Positions 25,380 through 34,244 of a stretch of 64,000 nucleotides of DNA are shown here, in pieces (the first letter of the stretch is position 1; each line of letters starts with the position of its first letter). This DNA is from Flintibacter faecis (GTDB lineage Bacteria; Bacillota; Clostridia; Oscillospirales; Oscillospiraceae), in assembly GCF_014287875.1 (NCBI RefSeq), contig NZ_JACOPN010000004.1, forward strand, positions 62,001 through 126,000, in the 5' to 3' direction. The notes below the pieces were generated by a model that saw nothing but the letters and a program-made list of their open reading frames with translations, searched no databases and was not told the DNA's origin. Both the position numbers and the translations under genes were made by a program.

Positions 25380-26711
25380 ATGGATGCACGGGAAGCGGCC
25401 ATGCTGGCTTTGAACGCCTGTCAGCGGCAGGGGGGATGGTCCGACGGAGCGCTGAAGAAACAGCTCTCGGCGGCGGAGCTCTCCGGCCGGGATGCGGCGC
25501 TTGCCACCCAGCTCTGCTTTGGCGTACTGCAAAATCAGATGCTGCTGGACTTTTATCTGGCTAAATTCTCCAATATCCCCTTGAAGCGGATGGAGGGAAA
25601 GGTGGTCCAGACCCTGCGCCTGGGGGCCTATCAGATGCTGTTCCTCACCCGTATTCCCCACAGTGCTGCGGTGAACAGCGCCGTGGCGCTGGTAAAGGCC
25701 CACTGCAAGAACCCCCGGGCCGCCGGTATGGTCAATGGGATCCTGCGCAGTATGGAGCGCAGTCTGCAGAACATGCCTGTCATCCCTCAGGGGGACCCGG
25801 TGGCCTATCTCTCCACGCTATACTCCCACCCAGAGTGGCTTGTAAAGGAGTTTATCCTGTCACTCGGCGAGGAGGAGACCGCCCAGCTCCTGGCCGCCGA
25901 CAACAGCCAGCCCCCCACCGCCGTGATGGTGAACACCACCCGGACCACGGCAGAAACCCTGAAAGCGATGCTGGAGGCCGACCATGTGGAGGCGGAACTC
26001 CACCCCTGGCTGGAGAACTGCCTGCTGCTCTCCCGAACCGGCGATCTGGAGCGGATGGAGGCTTTTCAGCAGGGTCTGTTCTATGTGCAGGACCCGGCCT
26101 CCCGCCTGTCTGTGCTGGCTGCCGGAGCCAAGCCGGGGATGCGGGTGCTGGACTGCTGCGCCGCCCCGGGAGGGAAGTCCTTCGCTGCGGCCATCGCCAT
26201 GGAGAATCAGGGGGAGATCGTCTCCTGCGACCTGCACCCCCACAAAAAGAAGCTCATCCAGGCCGGGGCGGACCGGCTGGGCCTGACCATCATCACGCCC
26301 AAGACCGCCGACGGCAAGGTGTTCCGCCCGGAGTGGGAGCGCGCCTTTGACCTGGTGCTGGTGGATGCCCCCTGTTCCGGTCTGGGTGTCATCCGAAAAA
26401 AGCCGGACATCCGCTATAAGGACCCGGCCCCCCTGGCCGACCTGCCCGCCGTGCAGCTGGACATCCTGCGCAACGCCGCCCGCTATGTGAGGCCGGGCGG
26501 GACGCTGATGTACTCCACCTGTACCCTGCTGTACCGGGAAAACGGAGAGGTAGTTGAGACCTTTTTGGCGGAGAACAAGTCTTACAAGGCAGAAACCTTT
26601 ACATTGACTGGGCCCGTTGGACCAATCCAAAGTGGAAGCGTGACCCTGTGGCCCCACCGCCACGGGACGGACGGCTTCTTCATCAGCAAAATGAGAAGGG
26701 AGGAGGCGTGA
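25380..26711 (+). CDS. rsmB: 16S rRNA (cytosine-967-C5)-methyltransferase RsmB
   Basis: 443 residues. An N-terminal NusB-like RNA-binding domain (about 1-135) is joined to a SAM-dependent methyltransferase. SAM motif I is VLDCCAAPGGKSF. The two cysteines of the m5C mechanism are in DAPCSGLG and YSTCTL. It modifies C967 of 16S rRNA during 30S assembly. rlmN starts 2 bases after the stop. Confidence 0.94.
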   Translation: MDAREAAMLALNACQRQGGWSDGALKKQLSAAELSGRDAALATQLCFGVLQNQMLLDFYLAKFSNIPLKRMEGKVVQTLRLGAYQMLFLTRIPHSAAVNSAVALVKAHCKNPRAAGMVNGILRSMERSLQNMPVIPQGDPVAYLSTLYSHPEWLVKEFILSLGEEETAQLLAADNSQPPTAVMVNTTRTTAETLKAMLEADHVEAELHPWLENCLLLSRTGDLERMEAFQQGLFYVQDPASRLSVLAAGAKPGMRVLDCCAAPGGKSFAAAIAMENQGEIVSCDLHPHKKKLIQAGADRLGLTIITPKTADGKVFRPEWERAFDLVLVDAPCSGLGVIRKKPDIRYKDPAPLADLPAVQLDILRNAARYVRPGGTLMYSTCTLLYRENGEVVETFLAENKSYKAETFTLTGPVGPIQSGSVTLWPHRHGTDGFFISKMRREEA

Positions 26712-26712
26712 C

Positions 26713-27747
26713 GTGATCGACCTGAGATCCATGACACTGGAAGAGCTGACCGCCTGGCTGAAGGAGCAGGGGGAGCCCGCCTTTCGGGCCAAGCAGATCT
26801 TCCACTGGCTCTATCGGGGCGTGACCTCCTTCGACGAGATGAGCGACCTTTCCAAGGCCCTGCGGCAAAAGCTGGCCGGGCAGTGCTTTCTCACTGTGCC
26901 GAAGGTGGTTCGCAAGCAGGTGTCCAAGCTGGACGGGACCATCAAATATCTGTGGGAGCTCTCTGACGGCAACTGCATCGAGACGGTGCTCATGCGCTAT
27001 CAGCACGGGAATACCGTGTGCATCTCCTGCCAGGTGGGCTGCCGCATGGGCTGCGCCTTCTGTGCCTCCACCCTGGCGGGCAAGGTCCGGGACCTGACCC
27101 CGGCGGAGATGATCGCCCAGGTGCTGTTCACCCAGCTGGACAGCGGGGAGCCCATCTCCAACATCGTCCTGATGGGCATCGGGGAGCCGCTGGACAACTT
27201 CGATACGGTGATGAAGTTCCTCACCCTGGTCAACCACCCGGAGGGGCTGAACATTGGCATGCGGCACATCTCCCTGTCCACCTGCGGATTGACAGACAAA
27301 ATTGACAAACTGGCCCAATATGGGTTACAATTAACATTGTCCGTATCTCTCCACGCCCCGGATGACGAGACCCGGTCCAAAATCATGCCGGTAAACCGCT
27401 CTGTAGGGGTGGAGAAGCTGATGGAAACATGCCGCCGGTATTTCCAGACCACCGGACGGCGCATCTCCTATGAATATGCCATGATCGACGGGGTGAACGA
27501 CAGCGACTGGCAGGCCGACCTGCTGGCCAGCCTCTTAAAGGGGACCCCCGGTCATGTGAATCTGATCCCCCTCAACGACGTGGAGGAGAGCCCGTTAAAG
27601 CCCAGCCGCCGGGTGGCCGCCTTTCAGAAGCGGCTGGAGCGCCACGGCGTTACCGTGACAGTGCGGCGGAAGCTGGGCGGGGACATTGACGCATCCTGCG
27701 GCCAGCTGCGGCGCAAGGCCATGAAAGAGGACAAGTCTCAGCCCTGA
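26713..27747 (+). CDS. rlmN: dual-specificity RNA methyltransferase RlmN
   Basis: 344 residues. A radical-SAM enzyme that makes 2-methyladenosine at A2503 of 23S rRNA and A37 of some tRNAs. The radical-SAM cluster motif is CRMGCAFC, preceded by CISCQVG. The methyl-carrying Cys near the C-terminus is in DIDASCGQLR. GTG start with GGAGGAGG upstream. Standard length and position before stp-prkC. Confidence 0.96.
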   Translation: MIDLRSMTLEELTAWLKEQGEPAFRAKQIFHWLYRGVTSFDEMSDLSKALRQKLAGQCFLTVPKVVRKQVSKLDGTIKYLWELSDGNCIETVLMRYQHGNTVCISCQVGCRMGCAFCASTLAGKVRDLTPAEMIAQVLFTQLDSGEPISNIVLMGIGEPLDNFDTVMKFLTLVNHPEGLNIGMRHISLSTCGLTDKIDKLAQYGLQLTLSVSLHAPDDETRSKIMPVNRSVGVEKLMETCRRYFQTTGRRISYEYAMIDGVNDSDWQADLLASLLKGTPGHVNLIPLNDVEESPLKPSRRVAAFQKRLERHGVTVTVRRKLGGDIDASCGQLRRKAMKEDKSQP

Positions 27748-27795
27748 CGGGCCGATCAGAAGCCGGGACCCCGGCGGAAAAGAGGAAGAAGTTCC

Positions 27796-28518
27796 ATGAA
27801 ACTATGGGGAATCACCCACCGAGGTGCGGTGCGCCAGCAGAACCAGGATGCCTATGCCGTCCGGGAGCTGGAGGATGGCCGGGGCCTTGCGGTGGTCTGT
27901 GACGGCATGGGCGGGGCCCGGGCCGGAAATGTGGCCAGCTCTATGGCGGTGGAATTGTTCATGCGCAAGCTGGAGGAACAGGGCCAGCCGGGGGACGACC
28001 CCCAGAAATGGCTGAAGACCGCCGCCGCCCACGCCAACGACGGGGTGTTTCAAAAGGCGGTGGAGGACCCGGACTGCACCGGCATGGGCACCACCCTGGT
28101 GGCCGCCCTGGCGGGGAACGGGAAGGCCGTTCTCCTCAACGAGGGGGACAGCCGGGCCTATCACATCACCCGGGATGGCATCACCCGCATCACCCGGGAC
28201 CACTCCCTGGTGGAGGACATGGTCCAGCGGGGGGAGCTGACCCGGGAGCAGGCCCGGAACCACCCCCACAAGAATCTCATCACCCGGGCCCTGGGGGCCG
28301 AGCCGGTGCTGCTGGCCGACTGCTTCGATCAGAACGTGGCTCCGGGGGACTATCTGCTGCTGTGCAGCGACGGGCTGAGCAACGTGGTCACCGACCAGGA
28401 GATCCTCTATGAGGTCATCCACGGCGGCGAGGACGAGGCCTGCTGCCAACGGCTGCTGGACGTGGCGCTGCACCGGGGCGCGCCGGACAACGTGACGGTG
28501 GTGCTTATGCGCTGCTGA
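27796..28518 (+). CDS. stp: PP2C-type serine/threonine phosphatase (Stp/PrpC)
   Basis: 240 residues. It has the PP2C metal-site motifs: RQQNQDAYAV, VVCDGMGG, a GDSRAY block, LLLCSDGLSNVV and a final GAPDNVTVV. It dephosphorylates proteins phosphorylated by the adjacent PASTA kinase, so the two set the phosphorylation state of cell-wall and translation targets. The kinase gene follows 39 bases downstream. Confidence 0.95.
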   Translation: MKLWGITHRGAVRQQNQDAYAVRELEDGRGLAVVCDGMGGARAGNVASSMAVELFMRKLEEQGQPGDDPQKWLKTAAAHANDGVFQKAVEDPDCTGMGTTLVAALAGNGKAVLLNEGDSRAYHITRDGITRITRDHSLVEDMVQRGELTREQARNHPHKNLITRALGAEPVLLADCFDQNVAPGDYLLLCSDGLSNVVTDQEILYEVIHGGEDEACCQRLLDVALHRGAPDNVTVVLMRC

Positions 28519-28557
28519 CCGGAACCATGATGCTGATTGAAAAGGAGGAGATTTACC

Positions 28558-30561
28558 ATGGATCAGTACATAGGTAAATTACTCGATAACCGATATGAGA
28601 TCCTGGAGCTCATCGGCACCGGCGGGATGGCCAAGGTGTATAAGGCCCGGTGCCACCGGCTGAACCGGCTGGTCGCGGTGAAGATCCTGCGGGAGGACCT
28701 GGCCCAGGATGCCGAGTTCCGCCGCCGCTTTCACGACGAGTCCCAGGCTGTGGCCATGCTGTCTCACCCCAACATTGTGGCGGTATATGACGTGAGCCGC
28801 TCTTCTGACATAGAGTATATCGTCATGGAGCTCATCGACGGGATCACCCTGAAACAGTATATGCAGAAAAAGGGGGGTAAGCTGAACTGGCGGGAGGCCC
28901 TGCACTTCATCACCCAGATCGTGAAGGCCCTGGGCCACGCCCACAGCCGGGGCATCATCCACCGGGACATCAAGCCCCACAACGTGATGGTGCTGCGGGA
29001 CGGCAGCGTGAAGGTGGCCGACTTTGGCATCGCCCGGGTGGCCTCCGGCGGACACAGCACCCTGACCCAGGAGGCCCTGGGCTCCGTCCACTATATCTCC
29101 CCGGAGCAGGCCCGGGGCAGCCACATCGATGCCCGCAGCGATCTGTACTCCGCCGGCGTGGTGCTGTATGAGATGATCACCGGGCGGCTGCCCTTTGAGG
29201 GGGACACCGCCGTGTCCGTGGCCATCCAGCACATCAATTCCATCCCCCTCTCGCCGCGGGAGATCGACCCCACCATCCCTGAGGCTCTGGAGGAGATCAC
29301 CATGAAGGCCATGGCCCCCAACCCGGACGACCGCTATGCCGATGCCGGGGAGATGCTGGCCGACCTGGAGGAGTTCCGCAAGAACCCCAACATCAACTTT
29401 GACTATAACGTCAACGAGTTCCTCCCCGAGGAGCCCGACGAGGACAAGACCCGCATCCGTCCCGTCACCCCCATCCACGGAGGGACAGGCCGGGGCAGCC
29501 GCACCTATAGCGAGCGCCGTCGGGTCCCCGGGCCCGACTCCCTCCCCTATGAGGAGGAAGAGGACGAGCCAGCGCCCCGGGGGCCCCGCTGGGGCATGAT
29601 CGCCGGAGCGGCGGGGATCATGCTGTTTATCGTCATCGTGGGTGTTGTGCTCTATCGCACCCTGTTCTCCGGGATGCTGTCCCAGCCCCAGGGCTATCAG
29701 GTGCCCAATCTGAAGGGCCAGCTGTACGAGGACGTGATCCAGGACTCTGCCCTGCTGAAAGACCACTTTACTGTGGTCCAGGGGGAAGTGGAGGAGGACG
29801 ACTCCGAGGCTGGCACCATATTGGACCAGTCCCCATCGGCGGGCAGCAGCGTCAGCGCCGACAAGACGGAGATTACCGTCACCGTCAGCGCCGGGCCCCA
29901 GGTAAACAGCATGCCCAATCTGGCCGACATGGAATATCGCCAGGCCTATATCGAGCTGGACCGGGTGGGCATTAAGACGGGCGACATCACCGCCACCTAT
30001 GAAAATGACAAGGAGGTGCCCAAGGACCACGTCATCTCCTTCACCCCTCTGGTGGACACCCCTGTTGCCCCGGGCACCAAGGTCCAGCTGGTCATCAGCC
30101 TGGGCCCCAAGACGGAGCAGGTCGCCGTGCCCAGCCTGTCTGAGCGCACCCTGGAGCAGGCCACCAGCGACCTGAACACCATGAACCTGACCGTGGGCAA
30201 GACCGATGAGGTCTACAGCGATACGGTGGAGGCCGGAAAAGTGGTGGGCCAGTACCCCGCCGCCTATACCCAGGTGGACGCGGGCACCAAGGTGAACCTG
30301 CAGATCAGCAAGGGCCCCGACCCCGCCAGCGCCCCCAAGGAAGTGACCCAGAATGTGGACATCGACCTGCCTGTCAGCAGTCAGAGCGTCAGCGTTCAGG
30401 TCATCATGGACGGCCAGGTCATCTTTGACGAGAGCGTGGATGCCGCCATGAACACCTCCGTCTCCGTGCCCGTCACCGGCACAGCGGGGGAGACCAAGAC
30501 CCTCACCGTCTATTTCGACGGGGTGCGCAGCAGTACCTTCTCCGTCACGCTGGCCGGGTAA
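28558..30561 (+). CDS. prkC: PASTA domain-containing Ser/Thr protein kinase
   Basis: 667 residues. Cytoplasmic kinase domain (about 12-275): Gly loop GTGGMAKVY (20-28), Lys42, HRD (135-137), DFG (155-157). A long acidic linker precedes one transmembrane helix (about 346-368). Three extracellular PASTA repeats follow (about 380-595); they sense peptidoglycan fragments or lipid II. After these, a further domain of about 75 residues rich in Val, Ser and Thr ends the protein. ATG at 28558 has AAAGGAGGAG upstream. In spore formers PrkC triggers germination in response to muropeptides. Confidence 0.95.
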   Translation: MDQYIGKLLDNRYEILELIGTGGMAKVYKARCHRLNRLVAVKILREDLAQDAEFRRRFHDESQAVAMLSHPNIVAVYDVSRSSDIEYIVMELIDGITLKQYMQKKGGKLNWREALHFITQIVKALGHAHSRGIIHRDIKPHNVMVLRDGSVKVADFGIARVASGGHSTLTQEALGSVHYISPEQARGSHIDARSDLYSAGVVLYEMITGRLPFEGDTAVSVAIQHINSIPLSPREIDPTIPEALEEITMKAMAPNPDDRYADAGEMLADLEEFRKNPNINFDYNVNEFLPEEPDEDKTRIRPVTPIHGGTGRGSRTYSERRRVPGPDSLPYEEEEDEPAPRGPRWGMIAGAAGIMLFIVIVGVVLYRTLFSGMLSQPQGYQVPNLKGQLYEDVIQDSALLKDHFTVVQGEVEEDDSEAGTILDQSPSAGSSVSADKTEITVTVSAGPQVNSMPNLADMEYRQAYIELDRVGIKTGDITATYENDKEVPKDHVISFTPLVDTPVAPGTKVQLVISLGPKTEQVAVPSLSERTLEQATSDLNTMNLTVGKTDEVYSDTVEAGKVVGQYPAAYTQVDAGTKVNLQISKGPDPASAPKEVTQNVDIDLPVSSQSVSVQVIMDGQVIFDESVDAAMNTSVSVPVTGTAGETKTLTVYFDGVRSSTFSVTLAG

Positions 30562-30565
30562 CGCC

Positions 30566-31444
30566 ATGGAAGGGATCATCATGAAGGCCCTCAGCGGCTT
30601 TTACTATGTGGACGACGGCCAGACCGTCACCACCTGCCGGGGCCGGGGCAAGCTCCGCCACCAAAAGGTCACCCCCCTGGTGGGAGACCGGGTGGAGTTT
30701 ACCCCCCTGGGGGACGGCAGCGGCTCCTTAGACCGCATCCTGCCCCGGAAAAATCAGTTTTACCGCCCGGCGGTGGCCAACATTGACCAGTTGGTCATCA
30801 TCGCCTCCCAGGCCATCCCGGTCACCGACCCGTTTCTCATTGACCGGGTGGCGGCCATCGCCCAGAGCCGGGACTGTCCCTGCGTCATCTGCGTGAACAA
30901 GTGCGATTTAGAACCCGGGGACGACCTGGCGGCTATCTACGCCGCCGCCGGCTTTCCCACCCTGAAGGTCAGTGCCCAGACGGGGGAGGGCATGGACGAG
31001 CTGAGAGCCCTCATTGCCGGAAAGGTTTCTGCCTTTACAGGAAACTCCGGCGTAGGGAAATCCAGTATTTTAAACGCCCTGGACGACCAGGTAGACCTGG
31101 CCACTGGAGACGTGAGCGAAAAGCTGGGCCGGGGCCGCCACACCACCCGCCATGTGGAGCTGTTCCGCCTGGGCTGCGGGGCGGTGGTGGCGGATACCCC
31201 CGGTTTCTCCTCCTTCGATGTGGACCGCATGGAGCTGATGCGCAAGGAGGAGCTGGCCCGGTGCTTCCCGGAGTTTGCCCCCTATGTGGATCAGTGCCAG
31301 TTTCAGGACTGCGCCCATGTGAAAGAGAAGGGCTGTGCCGTGCTGGCCGCCCTGAAGCGGGGGGAGATCCAGCCCACCCGCCACGCCAGCTATGTCCGCC
31401 TGTATGAGCAGGCCAAGGCCATCCCCGACTGGGAGAGAAAATAA
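30566..31444 (+). CDS. rsgA: ribosome small subunit-dependent GTPase RsgA
   Basis: 292 residues. A circularly permuted GTPase that assists 30S maturation. An N-terminal OB domain is followed by the G motifs in permuted order: NKCDL (G4) comes first, then GNSGVGKSS (G1) and DTPGFSSFD (G3). The C-terminal zinc motif has Cys, Cys, His and Cys in QCQFQDCAHVKEKGC. rpe and thiN, which often follow rsgA in Firmicutes, are missing; the operon ends in a terminator shared with the convergent rodA gene. Confidence 0.95.
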   Translation: MEGIIMKALSGFYYVDDGQTVTTCRGRGKLRHQKVTPLVGDRVEFTPLGDGSGSLDRILPRKNQFYRPAVANIDQLVIIASQAIPVTDPFLIDRVAAIAQSRDCPCVICVNKCDLEPGDDLAAIYAAAGFPTLKVSAQTGEGMDELRALIAGKVSAFTGNSGVGKSSILNALDDQVDLATGDVSEKLGRGRHTTRHVELFRLGCGAVVADTPGFSSFDVDRMELMRKEELARCFPEFAPYVDQCQFQDCAHVKEKGCAVLAALKRGEIQPTRHASYVRLYEQAKAIPDWERK

Positions 31445-31447
31445 AAG

Positions 31448-31490
31448 AGCGCCCGCATCTCCGAAAATCCGATGGAGATGCGGGCGTTTT
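31448..31490 (+). terminator. bidirectional terminator between rsgA and rodA
   Basis: CGCCCGCATCTCC (31450-31462) pairs perfectly with GGAGATGCGGGCG (31474-31486). TTTT follows on the plus strand, and AAAA precedes the stem, giving a T-tract for the minus-strand transcript. Confidence 0.9.
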
Positions 31491-31496
31491 CTATGT

Positions 31497-32693
31497 TCAG
31501 GTACTGCTCTGATTTCGCAGCCAGCTGGGCAGCATTCGCGCTTTTACACTGGAGACGATGCCCATGGCGGCAAACAGGGTAATGACGGAGGAACCACCGT
31601 AGCTGATGAAGGGGAGGGTCAGGCCCATGACGGGCAGCACATACAGGCACATGCCCACGTTCAGCAAGATCTGTGCCAGCAGCATCCCCGCCATGCCCAT
31701 GCATACATAGGCGAAGAAGGGGGAGCTGGCCCGGCGGCTGACCCACACGCATCGCAGGACGATGAGAAACAGCAGGCTCAGCAGGGCCAGACAGCCCACC
31801 ATGCCCAGCTCCTCGCCGCAGACGGCAAAGATGAAGTCGGTGTCCCGGGCGGGGAGGGCACTGCTGTAGTCGGCCTGGGTCTGAATGCCGTGAAGCAGCC
31901 CCTGTCCAAAGAGCTGGCCGGAGCCGATGGCCAGAATAGAACGGCTCTGCTGAAAGCCCTTGTCCTGGGGGTCCAGGCTGTGGTCCAGCACCACCCGGAA
32001 GCGCATGATGATATAGTTGCTGTCCCACAGGTCGGTGTCGGGAAGGATGAAGAACCACAGGATCAGCACGGCGGCCACCAGGCCGCCTCCCACCAGGACG
32101 AACCAGCGGACCTTCACTCCGGCGCTCCAGGCCATGACCACAAAGATGATCATATACACCACGCAGGTGCCCATATCGCCGCAGATGGCGGCGATGAGGC
32201 CCAGCATAAACACGGTAAAGCCGCCGATCTGCATGACGGAGGGGATGGCGCTGATGTCCATGCCCCGGTCCCTGATTCGGCAGATGAGCAGGGAGAGCAG
32301 CAGGATAAAGGGCAGCTTGTCGATCTCGTTGGGCTGGAGGTTCATGGGGAACTTGGGGATGAGCTTGGACAGCTGCAGCCAGTTCCGATTACCGTAGATG
32401 GACAGCCCCAGGGGGGTGAGCAGCAGCAGCAGCATGACCACGCTGAAAATGAGCAGACCCTTCCAGTTCTTTTCGGTGAACAGCTGAAAGTCCACCGATG
32501 TCATGACCATATAGGCGATGACACCCAGGAAAATGGCCACCAGTTGGACGATCACCTCTTTATAATCGTGCTGCCACCGGGTGGCGGAGTAGATGAGTAT
32601 CACGCCGAAGCCGCTGGCCGCCAGGCACAGGGAGAGCAGAATGCGGTCCCCTTTTTGAAAAAACTCCCGAAAGGGAGAGAGCAGGGCAGACAA
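31497..32693 (-). CDS. rodA: FtsW/RodA/SpoVE family glycosyltransferase
   Basis: 398 residues with about ten transmembrane helices. SEDS proteins polymerise peptidoglycan glycan strands from lipid II with a partner class B PBP. The C-terminal signature GLTLPFISYGGSS is present, and NRNWLQL lies after the fourth helix. The frame extends upstream to 32825, but TTG at 32693 is chosen because AAGGAGG stands 7 bases before it and it gives a normal RodA length. The exact member (RodA, FtsW or SpoVE) is uncertain; no PBP gene is adjacent. Confidence 0.85.
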   Translation of the reverse strand: MSALLSPFREFFQKGDRILLSLCLAASGFGVILIYSATRWQHDYKEVIVQLVAIFLGVIAYMVMTSVDFQLFTEKNWKGLLIFSVVMLLLLLTPLGLSIYGNRNWLQLSKLIPKFPMNLQPNEIDKLPFILLLSLLICRIRDRGMDISAIPSVMQIGGFTVFMLGLIAAICGDMGTCVVYMIIFVVMAWSAGVKVRWFVLVGGGLVAAVLILWFFILPDTDLWDSNYIIMRFRVVLDHSLDPQDKGFQQSRSILAIGSGQLFGQGLLHGIQTQADYSSALPARDTDFIFAVCGEELGMVGCLALLSLLFLIVLRCVWVSRRASSPFFAYVCMGMAGMLLAQILLNVGMCLYVLPVMGLTLPFISYGGSSVITLFAAMGIVSSVKARMLPSWLRNQSST

Positions 32694-32727
32694 GTCCTCG
32701 CCTCCTTGGAGAAAAATTAGACAATAT

Positions 32728-32755
32728 ATTTTATCACATTTCAGTAGAAAGGCAA
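32728..32755 (-). promoter_or_regulatory. promoter for rodA
   Basis: On the minus strand, TTGCCT (32755-32750), a 16-base spacer and TAAAAT (32733-32728). It lies 35 bases before the chosen TTG start and is divergent from the tsaE promoter. Confidence 0.6.
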
Positions 32756-32765
32756 ACCCAAGGTG

Positions 32766-32774
32766 TGCTATAAT
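32766..32774 (+). promoter_or_regulatory. extended -10 promoter for tsaE
   Basis: TGCTATAAT (32766-32774) is a perfect extended -10 element. No good -35 box is seen 17 bases upstream (AGAAAG), which the extended -10 may compensate for. Confidence 0.55.
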
Positions 32775-32818
32775 AAAAAATGATTTGAAAATTTTCTGTA
32801 AACGGGGAGGCCGCACCC

Positions 32819-33265
32819 ATGACAAAAGAGTATACCACCGCCGGGGAGGAGCAGACCGAGGCCCTGGGCGTTCGCCTGGGGCAGCTGATCCAGCCCGGGG
32901 CGGTGATCGCCTATACCGGGGACCTGGGGGCGGGGAAGACCGCCTTTACCCGGGGCCTGGCCCGGGGCTTGGGCATCCCGGACCGGGTGACAAGCCCCAC
33001 CTTTACCATCGTCAACGAGTATGAGGGGGGGCGGCTGCCCCTGTTCCACTTTGATATGTACCGTCTGGGCAGCTCGGACGAGCTGTTCGACATCGGCTGG
33101 GAGGACTACCTGGCCCGGGGGGGCGTGTGTGCCGTGGAGTGGAGCGAAAATGTGGACGACGCCCTGGACGAGGATGCCATCCGGGTGGACATCCGCCGGG
33201 GTGCGCAGGACGACCAGCGGGTCATCTCTGTGACCAATGTCCCCGATCTGGCTGCCGACGAATAA
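32819..33265 (+). CDS. tsaE: tRNA t6A biosynthesis ATPase TsaE
   Basis: 148 residues. A small P-loop ATPase (GDLGAGKTAFT) that supports the TsaBD complex in making threonylcarbamoyl-adenosine on ANN-decoding tRNAs. Other family segments are VTSPTFTIVNEYEG, HFDMYRLGSSDEL and AVEWSENV. tsaB lies downstream beyond a repeat. The TsaD partner is not next to it; only a TsaD-like paralogue occurs in this window (39190-40131). Confidence 0.94.
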   Translation: MTKEYTTAGEEQTEALGVRLGQLIQPGAVIAYTGDLGAGKTAFTRGLARGLGIPDRVTSPTFTIVNEYEGGRLPLFHFDMYRLGSSDELFDIGWEDYLARGGVCAVEWSENVDDALDEDAIRVDIRRGAQDDQRVISVTNVPDLAADE

Positions 33266-33281
33266 GCAGTCAAACTCATGT

Positions 33282-33307
33282 TTCCCGCCCCCGCAGGGGG
33301 CGGGAAA
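33282..33307 (+). terminator. GC-rich hairpin after tsaE
   Basis: TTTCCCGCCCCC and GGGGGCGGGAAA form a near-perfect hairpin with a tiny loop. It is followed by a short A-rich rather than T-rich stretch, so it may act mainly on the opposite strand or as an RNA 3' stabiliser. Confidence 0.4.
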
Positions 33308-33332
33308 CAACAGCGTGTCAATAAACCCGTTT

Positions 33333-33455
33333 CTGTCATTCCGAGGAGCGAAGCGACGTGGGAATCCGTAACCCAAAAGTCGGAAATGTACTGATACCCG
33401 TGAGTTTTAGGAACGGATTGCCACGTCGGCCCGTTGGGCCTCCTCGCAATGACAG
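33333..33455 (+). repeat. imperfect palindromic interspersed repeat (miniature element)
   Basis: A 123-base inverted repeat. CTGTCATT..CGAGGAG at the left end matches CTCCTCG..AATGACAG at the right end, and the inner arms CGACGTGGGAATCCG and CGGATTGCCACGTCG also pair, around a loop of about 45 bases. Sequences of this kind (GTCATTCCGAGGAGCGAAGCGA) are widespread multicopy intergenic repeats in gut clostridia and other bacteria. It encodes nothing. The right end runs into a T-run (33458-33463), so it could end transcription between tsaE and tsaB. Confidence 0.75.
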
Positions 33456-33518
33456 GCTTTTTTGACAGTCTCATGAGCGAACTTAGGAATTAGAAACAGA
33501 AGAAATGTGGGATAAAAT

Positions 33519-34229
33519 ATGATGATCTTAGCCTTGGAATCCTCTGCCACCGCCTGCTCTGCCGCCCTGTGCCGGGACGGGGAGCTGGTGGCCCAGTCCT
33601 ATCAGAACAGCGGCCTGACCCACAGCCGGACTCTGCTGCCCATGGTGCGGGACATGCTGGAAAACTGCCAGCTCACCCTGGAGCAGGTAGATGTCATCGC
33701 TGTGGCGGCAGGCCCCGGGTCCTTTACCGGGCTGCGCATCGGCGTGGCCACCGCCAAGGGGCTGGCCTGGCCGGGGGACAAGGACTGCGCCCCCTGCTCT
33801 ACTCTGGAGTCCATGGCCTGGCCCCTGGCCCACATGGCGGGCAGCCTTATCGTCTGCGCCATGGATGCCCGGCGCAAGCAGGTGTACAATGCTTTGTTCC
33901 TGGCTACCGGCACGGGGCTGGAGCGGCTGACCCCGGACCGGGCCATCTCTCTGGAGAATCTGGGTGCCGAGCTGAAAAATTATGAAAATTCTAAAATAGT
34001 CGTTGGAGATGGGGCCAAGCTGTGCTATAATACCTTGACAGAAGAAGGGATACCCATGGCCCTGGCCCCCAAGCACCTGCGTATGCAGAGCGCCTGGGGC
34101 GTGGCCCGTGCGGCGGAAGAACTGGCCGCCCGGGGCGGGCTGGTCAAGGGCGGGGCGCTGGTCCCCCAGTATCACCGCCTGTCTCAGGCGGAACGGGAGC
34201 GGCTTGCCCGGGAAAAAACTCAACAATAA
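33519..34229 (+). CDS. tsaB: tRNA t6A biosynthesis protein TsaB
   Basis: 236 residues. An inactive ASKHA-fold paralogue that scaffolds TsaD in t6A synthesis. The N-terminus reads ILALESSATACSAALCRDGE, then SGLTHSRTLLPMV and the Gly-rich AAGPGSFTGLRIG and ATAKGLAW. The C-terminal part is variable, as usual. Two adjacent ATG codons could serve as start (33519, 33522), behind a weak purine-rich site. upp follows 15 bases downstream. Confidence 0.92.
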   Translation: MMILALESSATACSAALCRDGELVAQSYQNSGLTHSRTLLPMVRDMLENCQLTLEQVDVIAVAAGPGSFTGLRIGVATAKGLAWPGDKDCAPCSTLESMAWPLAHMAGSLIVCAMDARRKQVYNALFLATGTGLERLTPDRAISLENLGAELKNYENSKIVVGDGAKLCYNTLTEEGIPMALAPKHLRMQSAWGVARAAEELAARGGLVKGGALVPQYHRLSQAERERLAREKTQQ

Positions 34230-34244
34230 AAGGAGAGCATCGCC

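Noticed and set aside
28579-30582. A 667-codon minus-strand open frame
   Set aside because: Antisense shadow of the PASTA kinase gene, with no recognisable domain and no ribosome-binding site.
31392-32720. A 442-codon plus-strand open frame opposite rodA
   Set aside because: Gln/His/Asp-rich antisense of a membrane protein gene; the transmembrane and SEDS motifs are on the minus strand.
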